In this document: piece by piece, positions 21,901 through 32,559 of the stretch
Numbering within the stretch: position 1 is the stretch's first letter
Layout: every line of letters begins with the position of its first letter
DNA from: Campanula takesimana
Taxonomy: Eukaryota > Streptophyta > Magnoliopsida > Asterales > Campanulaceae
Length of the DNA: 64,000 bases
Assembly: GCA_026119855.1 (NCBI GenBank)
Contig: JAOWBW010000767.1
Coordinates: 496,001-560,000, forward strand
Reading direction: 5' to 3'
The notes under the pieces: generated by a model
The model's database searches: none
Seen by the model: the letters and a program-made list of their open reading frames with translations, nothing else
What the model was told of the DNA's origin: nothing
Translations under genes and position numbers: made by a program

Positions 21901-22550
21901 ATGGACTACAGGTCCGAAAAACTCACGCTTCTCAAGTGAGTTGAATTCTGCTTGAATTGCGTCTTTCCTCTTTGGCCAATCATTTCAACATCGATACTCG
22001 TCGATACACCTAGGTTTGTGATCCTCGTTATTTTCCATAACATTAAGCGCTATATTATATGCAAAAATATTGTCGACAATTCTTTCCTCTCGGTTCCATA
22101 TTTTTCCTGTACTGACATAACTGATCGAGATATCATCATTCTTAATGATTACATGTATCTAAACTTCTTCTAGAAGTATTTGACCAGATTTGTCATGTAT
22201 CTCTTCAGGAGATTCATTTACCTCGACGGGGCTTTTCTCATAATTTGCTCATTTTCTTTTTCGAGGATTTTTGTCTTTGGAACCGATAGGCCTTCCACGC
22301 TTCAGGCATGGTTTAGATTCATTAGCGGATTGTCCAATCGGGACATCAATCCGTATATGAGCATTTACAGCTGGAACATGTGACTTTGTCACTCTTTTTA
22401 GGTCAGTAAATGCGTCTGGCAATTAATTCGCTATCTCTTGCAAGTGGATTATCTTTTGAACTTCTGGTTCATATTGCTTCGTAAGAGGATCAAGATAATA
22501 TTTCAATCTATTCCACTTGATTTCCTTTTCCAGCTTATTACTTTCTCCCA

Positions 22551-22820
22551 CTAATGTTGGGAATTTTTTTTCTCATCAAAATGACAATCGGCAAAATGTG
22601 CCGCAAATAGATCCCCTGTTAATTGTTCAAGATATCGTATAATAGAAGAAGAATCATACCCAACATATATCCCCAATCTCCGTTGGGGTCCTAACTTGGT
22701 GCGTTGTGGTGGAGCCATTGGAACATATAGCGCACACCCAAAAATTCTTAGATGGGAAATATTTGGCTCCTGGCCATAAGCCAATTCTAATGGGGAGAAC
22801 TTATGATAACTCGATGGCAT
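22551..22820 (-). pseudogene. Copia-2 integrase C-terminal fragment
   Basis: 89 codons matching the end of Copia integrase: SPLELAYGQEPNISHLRIFG, then the GPQRRLGIYVGYDS motif. The central catalytic part is separated from it by stops at 22820-23050. Confidence 0.75.
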
Positions 22821-23049
22821 GATGCGTATAAGTGCTGCTGCATGTAAAAATAGCAGGTCCCCAAGCTACGACAGGTAGCTTTGCTCTCATAAGCAACGGT
22901 CTAGCTATTAACTAAATTCGTTTAATAAATGCTTCAGCTAAACCATTTTATGTGAATGAACATAAGCAACTGGATGTTCAACATCTATTCCAATAGATGT
23001 ACAATAGTTATTAAAAGCCTCTGATGTAAATTCACCAGTATTATCAAGG

Positions 23050-23412
23050 CTAATTGTCTTGATCACATAATCTGGAAATTGGGATCGTAATCGAATTTCT
23101 CGCAAACGGCAGGTTGCGAGTTAATAATAAACTTATGTGTGACCATTTAGTAGATGCATCTACTAAAATCATAAAATATCTAAATGGTCCACACGGTGGA
23201 TCAATCGGTCCACATATATTACCTTGAATTCTCTCTAAAAATTTTGGAGATTCAATTCCAACTTTTGCTGGTGATGGCTTAATTATCAATTTGCCTTGAG
23301 AGCAAGCAGCACATGAGAATTCATTAGATTGAAAAATCTTCTGGTTTTTTAATGGATGCCCATGTGAATTTTCCATAATTCTTCGCATCATATTAGAACC
23401 GGGATGCCCCAA
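23050..23412 (-). pseudogene. Copia-2 GAG-preintegrase and integrase N-terminal fragment
   Basis: MGHPGSNMMRRI...CAACSQGK is the HHCC zinc region. It leads to IQGNICGPIDPPCGPFRYFMILVDAST, which covers the first integrase acidic position. The family's catalytic Asp is replaced by Asn in GNICG. The frame then degenerates. Confidence 0.75.
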
Positions 23413-23489
23413 CCGGTCATGCCATATAGTAGAACCATTTATATCAGTAAACTTCTGGTTTACTGGTAAAACTATTTATATTAGTAAAC

Positions 23490-23753
23490 TTATGGTTTAC
23501 TGTTAAAATCATTTATATTAGTAAACTTCTGGTTTACTGGTAAGACCATTTGTACTTCAATTATGCTAATCTTTGTATAGCATACTTTAGAGGAAAATAC
23601 AAGTAACTTTTCTACCACATATTTGTTACCTGATTCAGTCTTTGTAATGCATAAATATTTCATTTCTCCTTCATTACTTGTCTCAATATGACATCCATTT
23701 TCACGAATATCTTTAAAGCATAGTAAATTTCTTTGAGACATAAATGAAAACAA
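23490..23753 (-). pseudogene. Copia-2 protease-integrase linker fragment
   Basis: Open stretch with LLCFKDIRENGCHIETSNEG and KYLCIT-type residues. This segment normally lies between the protease and the HHCC region in Copia polyproteins. The upstream protease motif was not found. Confidence 0.5.
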
Positions 23754-24170
23754 TGCATTTTTATACTTATTTTTGTTCCTCTTAGTAGTACTATGTTAGC
23801 TCTTCTGGAGCCATCAATTATCTTTGTACTATCTCATATTGTACTAATATTAACATCATTTACAATCAAATATACTTATAAGTAAAAGTTAAATATGTTA
23901 GAACACACACACACTGAAATAATAGAACACACTTAAGTAAATTATAATGAGTCAGATACTTTAGTTAGTTTGGGCTTCTCCCCCATTAAGTATGTAATCA
24001 TTTACATCTGGATTGAGAAAATCTGATATATCCAGATGTGTACTTATAGATGGATCTTGCTTTACATCATCGTTTTCATAGACAAAATTTGTTTCAACAT
24101 CTTTCCCTTTATTCAGCATTGATGCTTGATACAACTTAACAAGATGTTTAGGCGTACGACATGTACGGGC

Positions 24171-24494
24171 TCAATGGCTTTTCATTCTGCACCGATAACA
24201 TAAATTCTCAATTTTTATCGGTTGCTTAATTTGTCTAGTCGATGATATTTCATTATTACCTTCTCTATTCCACTTCTGGTGGCGAGAAATTTTTTCATCA
24301 TTATTGGGGTGATTGTCATTATGATACCGATTATTAAATCTCCCCCGACCACAGTCGCGATTACGTCCACGACCACGTTCTCGGCCTCGCTCAGTATTAT
24401 CATATATACTCGCGTTCACTTCAGGGAACAGAGTAGAGCCAGTGGGGCGGGCTTCGTGGTTTTTCAATAAGATCTCATTATTTTGCTCAGCCAT
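24171..24494 (-). pseudogene. Copia-2 gag C-terminal fragment
   Basis: 107 codons, Arg/Gly/Asn rich (GRERGRGRNRDCGRGRFN), ending in the start of a zinc knuckle (CYRCRMKSH). The last Cys is lost at the stop. Most of the gag capsid region before it is missing or unreadable. Confidence 0.7.
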
Positions 24495-24811
24495 ATGAGA
24501 TCAATTCAGAATATCATTTAAACCCTTTTTCTCGATATTGCTACTGCAGGAGCAATTCAAAGAAGGAATGTGGAGAAAGTTTTCTTTAGCATATCGTTAT
24601 CAGTTATTCTTTCTCCACATAGTTTTAACTGTGATGTAATTTTCAACATCGTAGAATTATATTCACTTATTATTTTAAAATCCTGCAAACATATATAAGA
24701 TATAGTTTTGAAATAACTTGAAAAGAGACTAGGTAGATCTTACCGATACCGTACCTACTTTGGTGACTATAGCTCAGGATCTGGAACTAGAACGAAGTCG
24801 TGCTGATAACG

Positions 24812-25182
24812 TGTTATAAAACTAAAGAACCAAGAGCATAATCTCAATAGATAATATTTTATTTCAAGACTATTATAGAGAGAGTGTACAAGAGAGAAAG
24901 ATAGAAGTTAAGAACTTCTGAAGTCTATTGAAATGAAAACCAGAGCCTACTATTTATAGGTGAAAATTGGCTTCCTCTATAAGCTTCCATAAGGATAAAT
25001 ACTATCCTTTAGTAAGGCTTCCTTTGTAAGCTTCTCTGAAGATATTTACCAAGCTTCCCTAGTAAGCTTCACTGAAGATATTTACAAAGTTTCCTTCGTA
25101 AGATTCGCGAAAGATAATCTTGCAAAGCTTCTCTTGTACACTTCTGGTTCAAAGGACATCCACATAATAATATATTATAACA
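24812..25182 (-). repeat. Copia-2 5' LTR
   Basis: 371 bp, differing from the left copy at two positions (a C/A near 25104 and an A/C near 25160). The primer-site region begins directly to its left. Confidence 0.93.
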
Positions 25183-25493
25183 AATACACTGCATTTAATA
25201 ATTTTAATGAGTAGTAGCAAATTTGAGGCTACTGTCCAAGTGAAACACCTTTCTAAATAACAATTTTATATAAGCCTTGTATATTCTGAAAACATGAATA
25301 TCAAGGAAAAAAGGTCAATCTTTTAAAGTGAGTACTAACAACACCGGTTACATAATTAAAAGTCAGGTATGGCTTTAAGTGTAGGTATGCATAATAGCAG
25401 CAGACATACATATAATATTCATGAAAATTAAAATTTACCCATTACACTACATGACTCATTCATTCGAGTAATTTAAACAGAGAATGGCAAAAG
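25183..25493 (-). other. Copia-1 leader fragment between Copia-2 and Copia-3
   Basis: Non-coding AT-rich sequence that belongs to the Copia-1 interior by position. It ends with AAAAG, the left TSD of Copia-3. Confidence 0.5.
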
Positions 25494-25709
25494 TGTAAGA
25501 GATATGAGAGAAAGTAATTTGGTGCATAAAAGTCTTGGCTTGATTTGTATTTACAATAGAGATTATATACAAGAGATTGCTTGAAGAGCACACTATAGAA
25601 TTCTATTCTAATTAGGAAAACTATACACAACGGAAACCTAAATTAATAAGGTAACTATATACACATAAGTTAGGAATTGATATTGGTTTCCTTTTCCTTA
25701 TCCTTAACA
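25494..25709 (-). repeat. Copia-3 3' LTR
   Basis: 216 bp, with TGTAAGAGATATGAG at the left edge and CTTAACA at the right edge on the plus strand. The AAAAG duplication is outside it. Confidence 0.93.
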
Positions 25710-27873
25710 TGCCCCCGCAAGATGGACGACCGTTGAGTAAGTCCAATCTTGATCATTAATGTTTGAAACCGTGCCCGGAGAAGTGGTTTAGTCAAAATAT
25801 CATCTAGTTGATCATTGCTCAAGATAAAGGAAACTCTTAATTTGTTGTTCTGAACCAGTTCCCGCACAAAATGATAGTCCAGACCCAAATGTTTCATACG
25901 AGAGTGAAACCGGGGATTCGCAGCAACATACTTAGCACCTAAATTATCACAAAAAATGTCTGGCACTGAAGCTTGCGGACAGGCTAGCTCGAGAAGGAGA
26001 TTCTGAACCCATAGAATCTCAGCAGTAGTAGCCGCAACTTCCCTATATTCAGCTTCTGTAGAGGACCGAGCAAGAGTACGCTGTTTGCGAGAGCTTCAAG
26101 AAATAGCATTTTTACCCAAATACACAATGTACCCAGTAGTAGATGTAAACGTGTCAGTATCACCTGCCCAGTCAGCATCGGTAAAGGCATAAAGTGTGAG
26201 CGGTGAATCTTTCTGAATAAGAAGTCCATGAGAAGCAGTACCGACTAGATAACGAAGCACACGTTTAAGTGCAAACCAATGATCCTCTGTGGGTTGTTGC
26301 ATGAATTGAGAAAGGCGATTAATGGCAAAAGAGATGTCAAGACGCGTGAGAGAGAGATACTGCAGACTTCCCATAATTGCCCTATATTCGGATGGGTCAG
26401 CTAAAGGAGTGCCACGATGAGCCGACAAGGCGGGTTGAGGATCCATAGGTGTAGGAACCGGTTTTGCTTCAGTCATGTGTGTGCGAGTCAATAAATCTGT
26501 GATGTATTTCTGTTGACTGAGAAGAATAGAGTGTGGCAAAACTTCTACGCCAAGAAAGTATGACAGGGCTCCAAGATCCTTGAGAGAAAACCTGGATGAG
26601 AACTTGGCAATAAATGAGGATAACAAATCATTATTGGAGCCAGTAATAATAATGTCATCCACATAGACTAGTAGATAGATAGTGCCCTACTGCTGATGAA
26701 GAGTAAAGAGTGACGAATCTGAAACACAGTTCTTGAAGCCGAGGTGGAGGAGATAGGTGCGAAGCTCGTTGTACCATGCCCTCGGTGCTTGTTTTATCCC
26801 ATAGATAGCCTTGCGCAGTTTGCAGACATGAGATGGGTTGGATTGATCAATGAAGCCCGGTGGTTGACTCATAAACACATCCTCAGTGAGAGTGCCTTGA
26901 AGGAATGCATTATTGATATCAACCTACCGAAGAGACCAACCGCGAACGGTAGCAATGGTAAGAATGGTGCGGACAGTAGCAGGTTTAATAACCGGACTAA
27001 ATGTTTCGGAATAATCAATACCGGGACGTTGATGGAACCTTTTAGCAACAAGGCGTGCTTTATGTCTCTCAATTGTACCATCAGGATTGTACTTAGTACG
27101 GACAATCCATTTGCAGCCAACAAGGTTGTGAGCAGAGGCGGCTGGAACAAGGTCCCATGTTTGATTGCGGAGAAGGGCATCAAACTCAGTTTGCATGGCA
27201 GTGCGCCAAAGGGGGTTCTTGAGAGCTTGAGTGATTGTAGTAGGTTCAGTGGACTGAAGGGAGGCCTGCAAATTTAATTTCTGAATAGGTTTGTGAATAT
27301 TGTGCTTTGAGCGAGTGACCGGACCACGCGGGGCAGCTGGTGGTGCGGTTGGAGTATGTGAGGTTTGAGAAGGTGCGGTTTGAGAAGGAGCGGTTGGAGG
27401 GGGTGCGGTTTGAGGGGGTGTGGTTTGAGGAGGTGCGGTTTGAGGGGGTGCAGTTTGAGGAGGTGCGGTGCTGTTTGAGGATGGGCGGTTTGAGAGGGTT
27501 CGGTTTGAGGAGGTACAGTTTAAGGGGGGGCGGTTTGAGAGGGGTCGGTTTGAGGAGGTGGAGTTTGAGGGGGGGCGGTTTGAGAGGGTGCGATTTGAGG
27601 AGGTGGAGTAGATAAGATGAGCGGAAGAGAGTTGTGACACCACTCGTTGATAGTGGGATTGGAAGGGGAGGAAGTGAAGCGAGTGGCAAAGGGAAAGACA
27701 GCCTCAACAAACTTGACATGACGGGAGGTGTAAATTTTGTTGGAGATAGGATCAAGGCAATAGTACGTACTTTGAGTGGCAGAGTAGCCAACAAAAACAC
27801 ATGGGGCAGACCGAGGATCAAGTTTATGTGAGGTGTAGGGACGGAGCCAAGGGTAGCATAGACATCCAAAGCT
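25670..27873 (-). pseudogene. Copia-3 pol 3' part: integrase tail, RT, RNase H
   Basis: Continues the polyprotein after the stop at 27874-27876. First comes the integrase C-terminal part, then a Pro/Gln/Thr repeat region (about 27370-27610) with an in-frame TAA at 27520-27522 and a frameshift. RT follows: WRTAMQTEFDALLRNQTWDL, CKWIVRTKYNPDG, KARLVAKRFHQRPGIDY, YVDDIIITG. RNase H follows: TDADWAGDTD, SSTEAEYRE-type residues and DIFCDNLGAKYVAANPR. Further stops are at 26924-26926, 26687-26689 and 26096-26098. The frame after the single shift is constant to the end at 25670. All catalytic motifs remain readable, so the loss of function is recent relative to Copia-2. Confidence 0.88.
27370..27610 (-). 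repeat. Pro/Gln/Thr-coding minisatellite in Copia-3
   Basis: About fifteen degenerate 15-18 bp units based on CCTCCTCAAACCGCACCC (minus). They encode PPQTA-type repeats in the integrase-RT linker. The one frameshift of the polyprotein falls in this array, as expected for slippage or unequal pairing. Confidence 0.85.
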
Positions 27874-29988
27874 TCAGAGTTTAAGATAGTTAGGATGTTG
27901 TTTGTGAAGAACAGAGAAGGGAGATTGGAGTTTAAGAGTGGGTGTAGGCATGCGATTGATGAGATAGAAAGCCGTGGATAGGGCATGTGTCCAGTAAGTG
28001 GGCGGCATAGAAGCATGAGTGAGAAGCGAGAGACCGGTTTCGACAATATGTCTGTGACGTCTTTCAGAATAACCATTGTGTTCAGGTGTATGAGGGGGAG
28101 AGGTAAGGTGTTGTATGCCATGAGAGGCAAGAAGAGGACGAAGTCCGAGATATTCGCCACCATTATCACTATAGATGGTTTTAATGGGGCGGCTGAAGTG
28201 TTTCTCCACCATGGGTTTGAAGGTGGTGAACACAGTGAGAGCATCGTTTTTGTGTTTGAGGAGGTAAAACCAAATGTATTTAGAGCGGTGATCAACAAAG
28301 ATAATGTAGTATTTGTAGCCATCATGAGAGAGAAGAGGAGAAGTCCAAACATCACTATAAATTACATCAAGTGGACCAAAAGAACGAATGGTATTATTAT
28401 AAAAAGGTAATTTGTGACTTTTATTACAATCGCAAGAGTTGCAATGAAAATCACTAGAACAAGAAATTCCTAACTGAAAACTATTATTAAGATGACTTAA
28501 AATTGAAACAGACGGATGACCCAAGCGGTGATGCCAACGAGAGGTGGTGGAGACCGATGCAGAATGAACAGCAGAGTGAGATGGATGCCATTCATAGACG
28601 CCAGATTTAGGATGGCCTTGGAGAAGGATTGCCCCGGTTTGATTGTCCTTCACAACAAAGGAATTAGATAAGAAGGTGATGGAGGCATTGTTATCTTGAC
28701 ACAATTTAGATATAGAAATAATGTTACGGGATAAAGTAGGAACATGAAGAACATGATTAAGTTTGAAGATGGAGGAAGGAGTAAGGAGAGAAGTAGAACC
28801 TATGTTGTTGATGGGAAGACCAGAGCCGTCACCAATGAAGAGTTCATCAGTACCATCATACGGGCAGTGTAAGGAGAGGTTATTGAGATTGTTGGTGGCA
28901 TGATGTGTAGCACCACTATCGACAAGCCAATTAGGGTGAGGGGTTGAGGAGGAGGTGGTAGCGGCATAGAGGGCAGGGTTGTTTGTTTGGCGGAAAGGTG
29001 GATTATTGCGGTTGTTTGAGGGTGGTGGTGGGGGTGGGATGTTGGCATTGGGAAACTGGCTTTTGAAGGTGGAACAGTAGTTAAAAGAATGTCCATATTC
29101 TTTGCACCATTGACATCGTCCTTGATAGGTGTTGCGGGACTGATTGGTGTTGGTGTTGTTGGTTCGGTTGGGAGGGTTAGTGTTGCGGTTATTGGTGTAG
29201 TTGGCGGTTGGGCGATTGTTGTTGGATGGGGTCGGTTTGGCGGCAAGGTTAACCGTGGCAGGGAAGGATGGGGCCACACGGTTTTTGAGTGAGATGGTGA
29301 GTTCACGGTTAATGAGTTTCTCATGTATCTCATCGAACGTAATGGGTGATTCTCTGTTCTGAACTGCGGATATGACATTGTCATATGCAGGGTCATTAAT
29401 TTGGTCAAGAATGCGATCAATGATGTCATCGGGATCTAGAGGGCGGCCTAAAGATGCTAGTTGATCGGCACAAGTTTTGATGTCATTCATGAAGTCGGTA
29501 ATAGTTCTAGTACCCTTGGTGATGGAGCGAAGGCGATCTTTAAGTTGTTTAAGATGGCCTTTGGAGGGGTTGGCATAGGTTTTGTTGAGAGTAAGCCAAG
29601 CTACGTTGGTTGTTTTACACAAAGAGATTAAGGGTACTAGAGAGGGTGAAAGAGTACCTGAGAGTACACCAAGAAGGAGTTTGTCTTGTTTGAACCAGGA
29701 TTTGTAGGCCGGGTTTGGTGTGGTGATGGTGGTGGCCGGTTTGGCCGGAGTATCAGCAGTTGCAGCGACAACGGGTGTGGTGATGGTAAGAGTTTCATCT
29801 GGTGCGGGTAAAGTGCCATCAAGGTATTGGTAAAGATCAAGCCCTAGAAGGGTTGCTTCAAGTTGTGTTTTCCAAGCAATAAAATTGGTGGATGTAAGTT
29901 TAAGAATGTGGGTGAGGGATACCATGATGAGGGGTTTGGTGGGTTCATCGTTGTTGGGAATAAGGGAAAATTCGGATGAGGAAGCCAT
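27874..29988 (-). CDS. Copia-3 gag, protease and integrase (704 aa, truncated polyprotein)
   Basis: Open from ATG at 29988, about 90 bases inside the 5' LTR, to a premature TGA at 27874-27876. Residues 1-250 are a Copia gag (UBN2/retrotran-gag type; NFIAWKTQLEATLLGLDLYQYLDG). A zinc knuckle CQWCKEYGHSFNYC begins at 292. Protease WLVDSGATHH has its Asp at 357. The HHCC zinc region (WHHRLGHPS...CNSCDCNKSH) follows. The integrase core has acidic residues in YSDVWTSP, YSDNGGEYLG and GYSERRHRH. Gag and protease are uninterrupted, so this copy could still supply gag and perhaps protease, but not RT. Expression is not shown by the sequence. Confidence 0.9.
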   Translation of the reverse strand: MASSSEFSLIPNNDEPTKPLIMVSLTHILKLTSTNFIAWKTQLEATLLGLDLYQYLDGTLPAPDETLTITTPVVAATADTPAKPATTITTPNPAYKSWFKQDKLLLGVLSGTLSPSLVPLISLCKTTNVAWLTLNKTYANPSKGHLKQLKDRLRSITKGTRTITDFMNDIKTCADQLASLGRPLDPDDIIDRILDQINDPAYDNVISAVQNRESPITFDEIHEKLINRELTISLKNRVAPSFPATVNLAAKPTPSNNNRPTANYTNNRNTNPPNRTNNTNTNQSRNTYQGRCQWCKEYGHSFNYCSTFKSQFPNANIPPPPPPSNNRNNPPFRQTNNPALYAATTSSSTPHPNWLVDSGATHHATNNLNNLSLHCPYDGTDELFIGDGSGLPINNIGSTSLLTPSSIFKLNHVLHVPTLSRNIISISKLCQDNNASITFLSNSFVVKDNQTGAILLQGHPKSGVYEWHPSHSAVHSASVSTTSRWHHRLGHPSVSILSHLNNSFQLGISCSSDFHCNSCDCNKSHKLPFYNNTIRSFGPLDVIYSDVWTSPLLSHDGYKYYIIFVDHRSKYIWFYLLKHKNDALTVFTTFKPMVEKHFSRPIKTIYSDNGGEYLGLRPLLASHGIQHLTSPPHTPEHNGYSERRHRHIVETGLSLLTHASMPPTYWTHALSTAFYLINRMPTPTLKLQSPFSVLHKQHPNYLKL

Positions 29989-30077
29989 AGGCGGCTTGAT
30001 CAGTGGGTAGGGTTTGAGCGGTTTGAAGGAAGGGAGGCGGGTAGGGTAAGAGGCCTAGGAACTTATGCTCGATACCA

Positions 30078-30293
30078 TGTAAGAGATATGAGAGAAAGTA
30101 AGTTGGTGCATAAAGGCCTTGGCTTGATTTGTATTCACAATAGAGATTATATACAAGAGATTGCTTGAAGAGCACACTATAGAATTCTATTCTAATTAGG
30201 AAAACTATACACAAAGGAAACCTAAATTAATAAGGTAACTATATACACATAAATTAGGAATTGATATTGGTTTCCTTTTCCTTATCCTTAACA
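30078..30293 (-). repeat. Copia-3 5' LTR
   Basis: 216-bp copy of the left LTR. The minus-strand primer site TGGTATCGAGCA begins at its inner edge (about 30077). Confidence 0.93.
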
Positions 30294-30356
30294 AAAAGCA
30301 CCACCGATTGAAGCAATTACGAAGAAAAGCGTAATCATCTTCATATGAAAATTAAA

Positions 30357-30372
30357 CCACGCTCTGATACCA
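30357..30372 (-). other. Copia-1 primer-binding site (Met-tRNA)
   Basis: Minus-strand TGGTATCAGAGCGTGG, three bases inside the 5' LTR. Match to initiator Met-tRNA sets the direction of Copia-1. Confidence 0.88.
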
Positions 30373-30375
30373 CAA

Positions 30376-30883
30376 TGTAAGAACATTAAATTCTTAAGAC
30401 TTGAGTTCATAATCAAGTAGCGGATCAATTTTCATATGAACAAATAGAATAGATCGAAGACATACCGGAAGCCATTGAAAAGTTGAATCCGGATGATAAT
30501 GCGGAACGAGCATTCGAACTTTGTCTTGATTTTCACCTCTTTGGCCTATTGCACATACGATGGAGTGTGTGTATTTTCTTTTAGGAGCGGTAGGGCAAAA
30601 GTTATGATGCCCTAATTCCCCAAAGACATTAATATAAATAGGCAGGAGATGGAACCAAAACCCTAAACCTAATCGATCTCCACCGTCCATCAAGGTGTAT
30701 AGAAAGATATTGGGCCCATTAAGGTTTAGTACAATTTTAATTGTACTAGATGACTACATTAACTTAGTCCATAATGTTATTTGACTAAAATTAATTAATT
30801 AAGTCCGTATCAATAATTTTGGTTCACATACTAAGTTGAACCCGTAGGTCACATAATTGGGCTAGACCCCGTCGGGTCTAACA
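30376..30883 (-). repeat. Copia-1 5' LTR
   Basis: 508 bp, about 98 percent identical by eye to the copy at 6711-7218, followed by the AGTTC duplication at 30884-30888. Confidence 0.93.
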
Positions 30884-30888
30884 AGTTC

Positions 30889-31227
30889 GGTATACCGAAA
30901 GTTTGGTACGGTACTACCGTACCGATTTTGCATTCTTGGTTGGTACACGGTACACAAATATGAGTTTGGTTGGTATACTGTGTACCGAGTATATTTTTAT
31001 AAAAATATTTTTATTATATATTTAATAAAAAATATAAAAAAAACTAAAATCTAATCTAATTTAACCCCAAATACGTAATTCAGATTTCATTGTGAGCTAT
31101 ATTCTGTTTTCAAGTGTTGAAACAGGTAAAAGAACTAAGAATACATTTATCATAGAAACTTTGGCCCCATTTCATTAAGTTGTTTTTAATTTTTATGGTG
31201 GCAATTGTGTGGTTACAGCAACTTAAA
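30889..31227. other. right flank of Copia-1, GGTACCG/GGTATACC-rich
   Basis: Continues the sequence interrupted at 6710. Short inverted motifs (GGTATACCGAA, GGTACGGTACTACCGTACC) are dense here and again at 31815-31945. They look like subterminal repeats of an old DNA transposon, perhaps hAT, but no ends could be matched. Confidence 0.35.
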
Positions 31228-31655
31228 TACTCTTTCCGTCCCAAACTAATGGTTAATAATCCTTCCGTCCCAAAGAAATGAAATTTCAAGCACTACCTCT
31301 GTCTCAAAATGAATTTCAAAAAAAAATCAAATGTACTATTGATAAAGAGCGAATTTGAAATTACTTTGGACATTCATTTTGGGACGGAGTGAGTATTATT
31401 TTTTGCACAAATGCTCTTCACTTTCAGACACTTTTCTAATTAACAAAAATCTGAGAGTAAGAAGGAAAATTCTTTTAAATCGCTATTGTTCATGTTTGAT
31501 GAATGAGGAGTCCGTGAAACTACTTTCTTTTAATGTTTGATTTTGGGACGGAAGTAGTAACAGTTTCCTTTGTTGGGCCAAGTAATGAAGTGAAACATTG
31601 TCTTAAGAGGTAAAGTTTGAAGTTTATGCTTTCATTTTGGGACGGAAGTACAAAT
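31228..31655. mobile_element. cluster of nested Stowaway-type MITE remnants
   Basis: Three left ends (CTCTTTCCGTCCCAAAC, TCCTTCCGTCCCAAAG, CTCTGTCTCAAAATGAATTT) and three right ends (ATTCATTTTGGGACGGAGTG near 31390, TTTTGGGACGGAAGTAGTA near 31555, TTTTGGGACGGAAGTAC near 31650) are interleaved. Elements have inserted into one another. Confidence 0.6.
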
Positions 31656-32234
31656 TCCTTTATTATGATCAATTGGTGTCAACATGAGACTCTTGCCTTG
31701 TTGACTAGCTTTATGTCAATGTTGAATTAAGTAATCAATATTTTTTTGTTTTTTGACTTCGTCGTTCATCTTTGTTTTATAGTCGTTTTTGCATTATATT
31801 CTACATTTGGCATAAGCTAGTACCAACCGTACCAACTAAGTTGGTATACCGACTTAGTTGGTTGGTAATGGTACATATTTTTATGTACCAAGTTAAACTT
31901 GGTTGGTACTGGTATAAGCAAAATATAACTGGTATACCTAATCTAATCAGATCAGGATTGTGAGGTTTCTCTCATTTAACAAAGGCTCTACTTTGATGAT
32001 GTATGTACTCATCCGAATCCCAAAAAAATAAAATCTACTTTTCAGTTTTTTTGAATTTTAATCCAAAAATAATTATCTTAATGAAATTAAAAAAGTTGTA
32101 ATTTTTAATACACTATAATTTTTTAGATTTTTATTAAAATAGTTAAACTAATAATAATTGCTTGAAGTTTAATCAAATTTACTGTGAAAAAGTTGAATTG
32201 TCTTTTTGAAAGGGAATGAGTATTTACATATATA
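31656..32234. other. intergenic, no gene seen
   Basis: AT-rich. It contains more GGTA(T)ACC-type inverted motifs at 31815-31945 and otherwise nothing recognisable. Confidence 0.35.
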
Positions 32235-32490
32235 CTCCCTCCGTCCTACCTGAATTAAGATTTTTTGAGTTGAGCATGGAGATTAAGGAAAAAGTGTTAG
32301 TGAAGTAGGTGTTGTGAGTATGAAAAGTAAAGTAGGAGAGAGAAAGTGGGGTTGAGAATAATGAGTGGAAAGTTGTTGTGAGTGTGAATGTGGGTCTCAT
32401 TAAATAAAACACTTCTATTTTTGGGTTGTCCTATTTCGAATGGGACACCCAAAATGAAAATTTGTCCTAATTCGAGTGGGACGGAGGGAG
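32235..32490. mobile_element. Stowaway MITE with TA duplication
   Basis: CTCCCTCCGTCCTACCTGAA at the left and TAATTCGAGTGGGACGGAGG-type end at the right. TA lies on both sides (32233-32234 and 32491-32492). Confidence 0.82.
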
Positions 32491-32559
32491 TATATACATA
32501 AGAACCTAATAATAATTAGAGCAAATGATGAATAATCAATCTTCTAGTTGTAAATAACT

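Larger units (their letters stand above)
19667..25182 (-). mobile_element. Copia-2: defective, internally rearranged Ty1/Copia element
   Basis: Two 371-bp LTRs (19667-20037 and 24812-25182) start TGTTATAAAAC or the inverse and differ at only two positions by eye. Minus-strand PPT CCAAGGGGGAG lies beside 20038. The primer-site region CGTTATCAGCACGAC follows the 5' LTR at about 24795-24811. Flanks AATAA and AATAC suggest a 5-bp TSD with one change. The body (minus) has gag, integrase and RT remnants with many stops. It also has a second copy of the integrase-RT linker and RT start, joined to the end of RNase H. Confidence 0.88.
25494..30293 (-). mobile_element. Copia-3: nearly complete Ty1/Copia element with several stops
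   Basis: 4.8 kb with two 216-bp LTRs (25494-25709 and 30078-30293) and a perfect AAAAG duplication (25489-25493 and 30294-30298). The minus-strand primer site TGGTATCGAGCATAAG follows the 5' LTR. The purine tract TTGCGGGGGCA precedes the 3' LTR. The LTRs differ at about six positions. The full gag-protease-integrase-RT-RNase H order is readable across one polyprotein, broken by five stop codons and one frameshift. The compact size and domain style resemble the Ale/Retrofit group, which is tentative. Confidence 0.93.
6711..30883 (-). mobile_element. Copia-1: Ty1/Copia element expanded to 24 kb by nested insertions
   Basis: Two 508-bp LTRs (6711-7218 and 30376-30883) differ at about ten positions. 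AGTTC flanks the whole unit (6706-6710 and 30884-30888), proving that both ends belong to one insertion. The element reads right to left: 5' LTR, Met-tRNA primer site (30357-30372), non-coding leader, pol (14682-11217), polypurine tract beside 7219, 3' LTR. Removing the later insertions leaves about 6 kb. The family order protease, integrase, RT, RNase H is present, but no gag can be found. The insertions inside it are a solo LTR, two Helitrons, Copia-2 and Copia-3. Confidence 0.92.

Noticed and set aside
26744..27277. A 177-codon plus-strand open frame
   Set aside because: It is antisense to the Copia-3 RT region, whose minus-strand frame has clear RT motifs.
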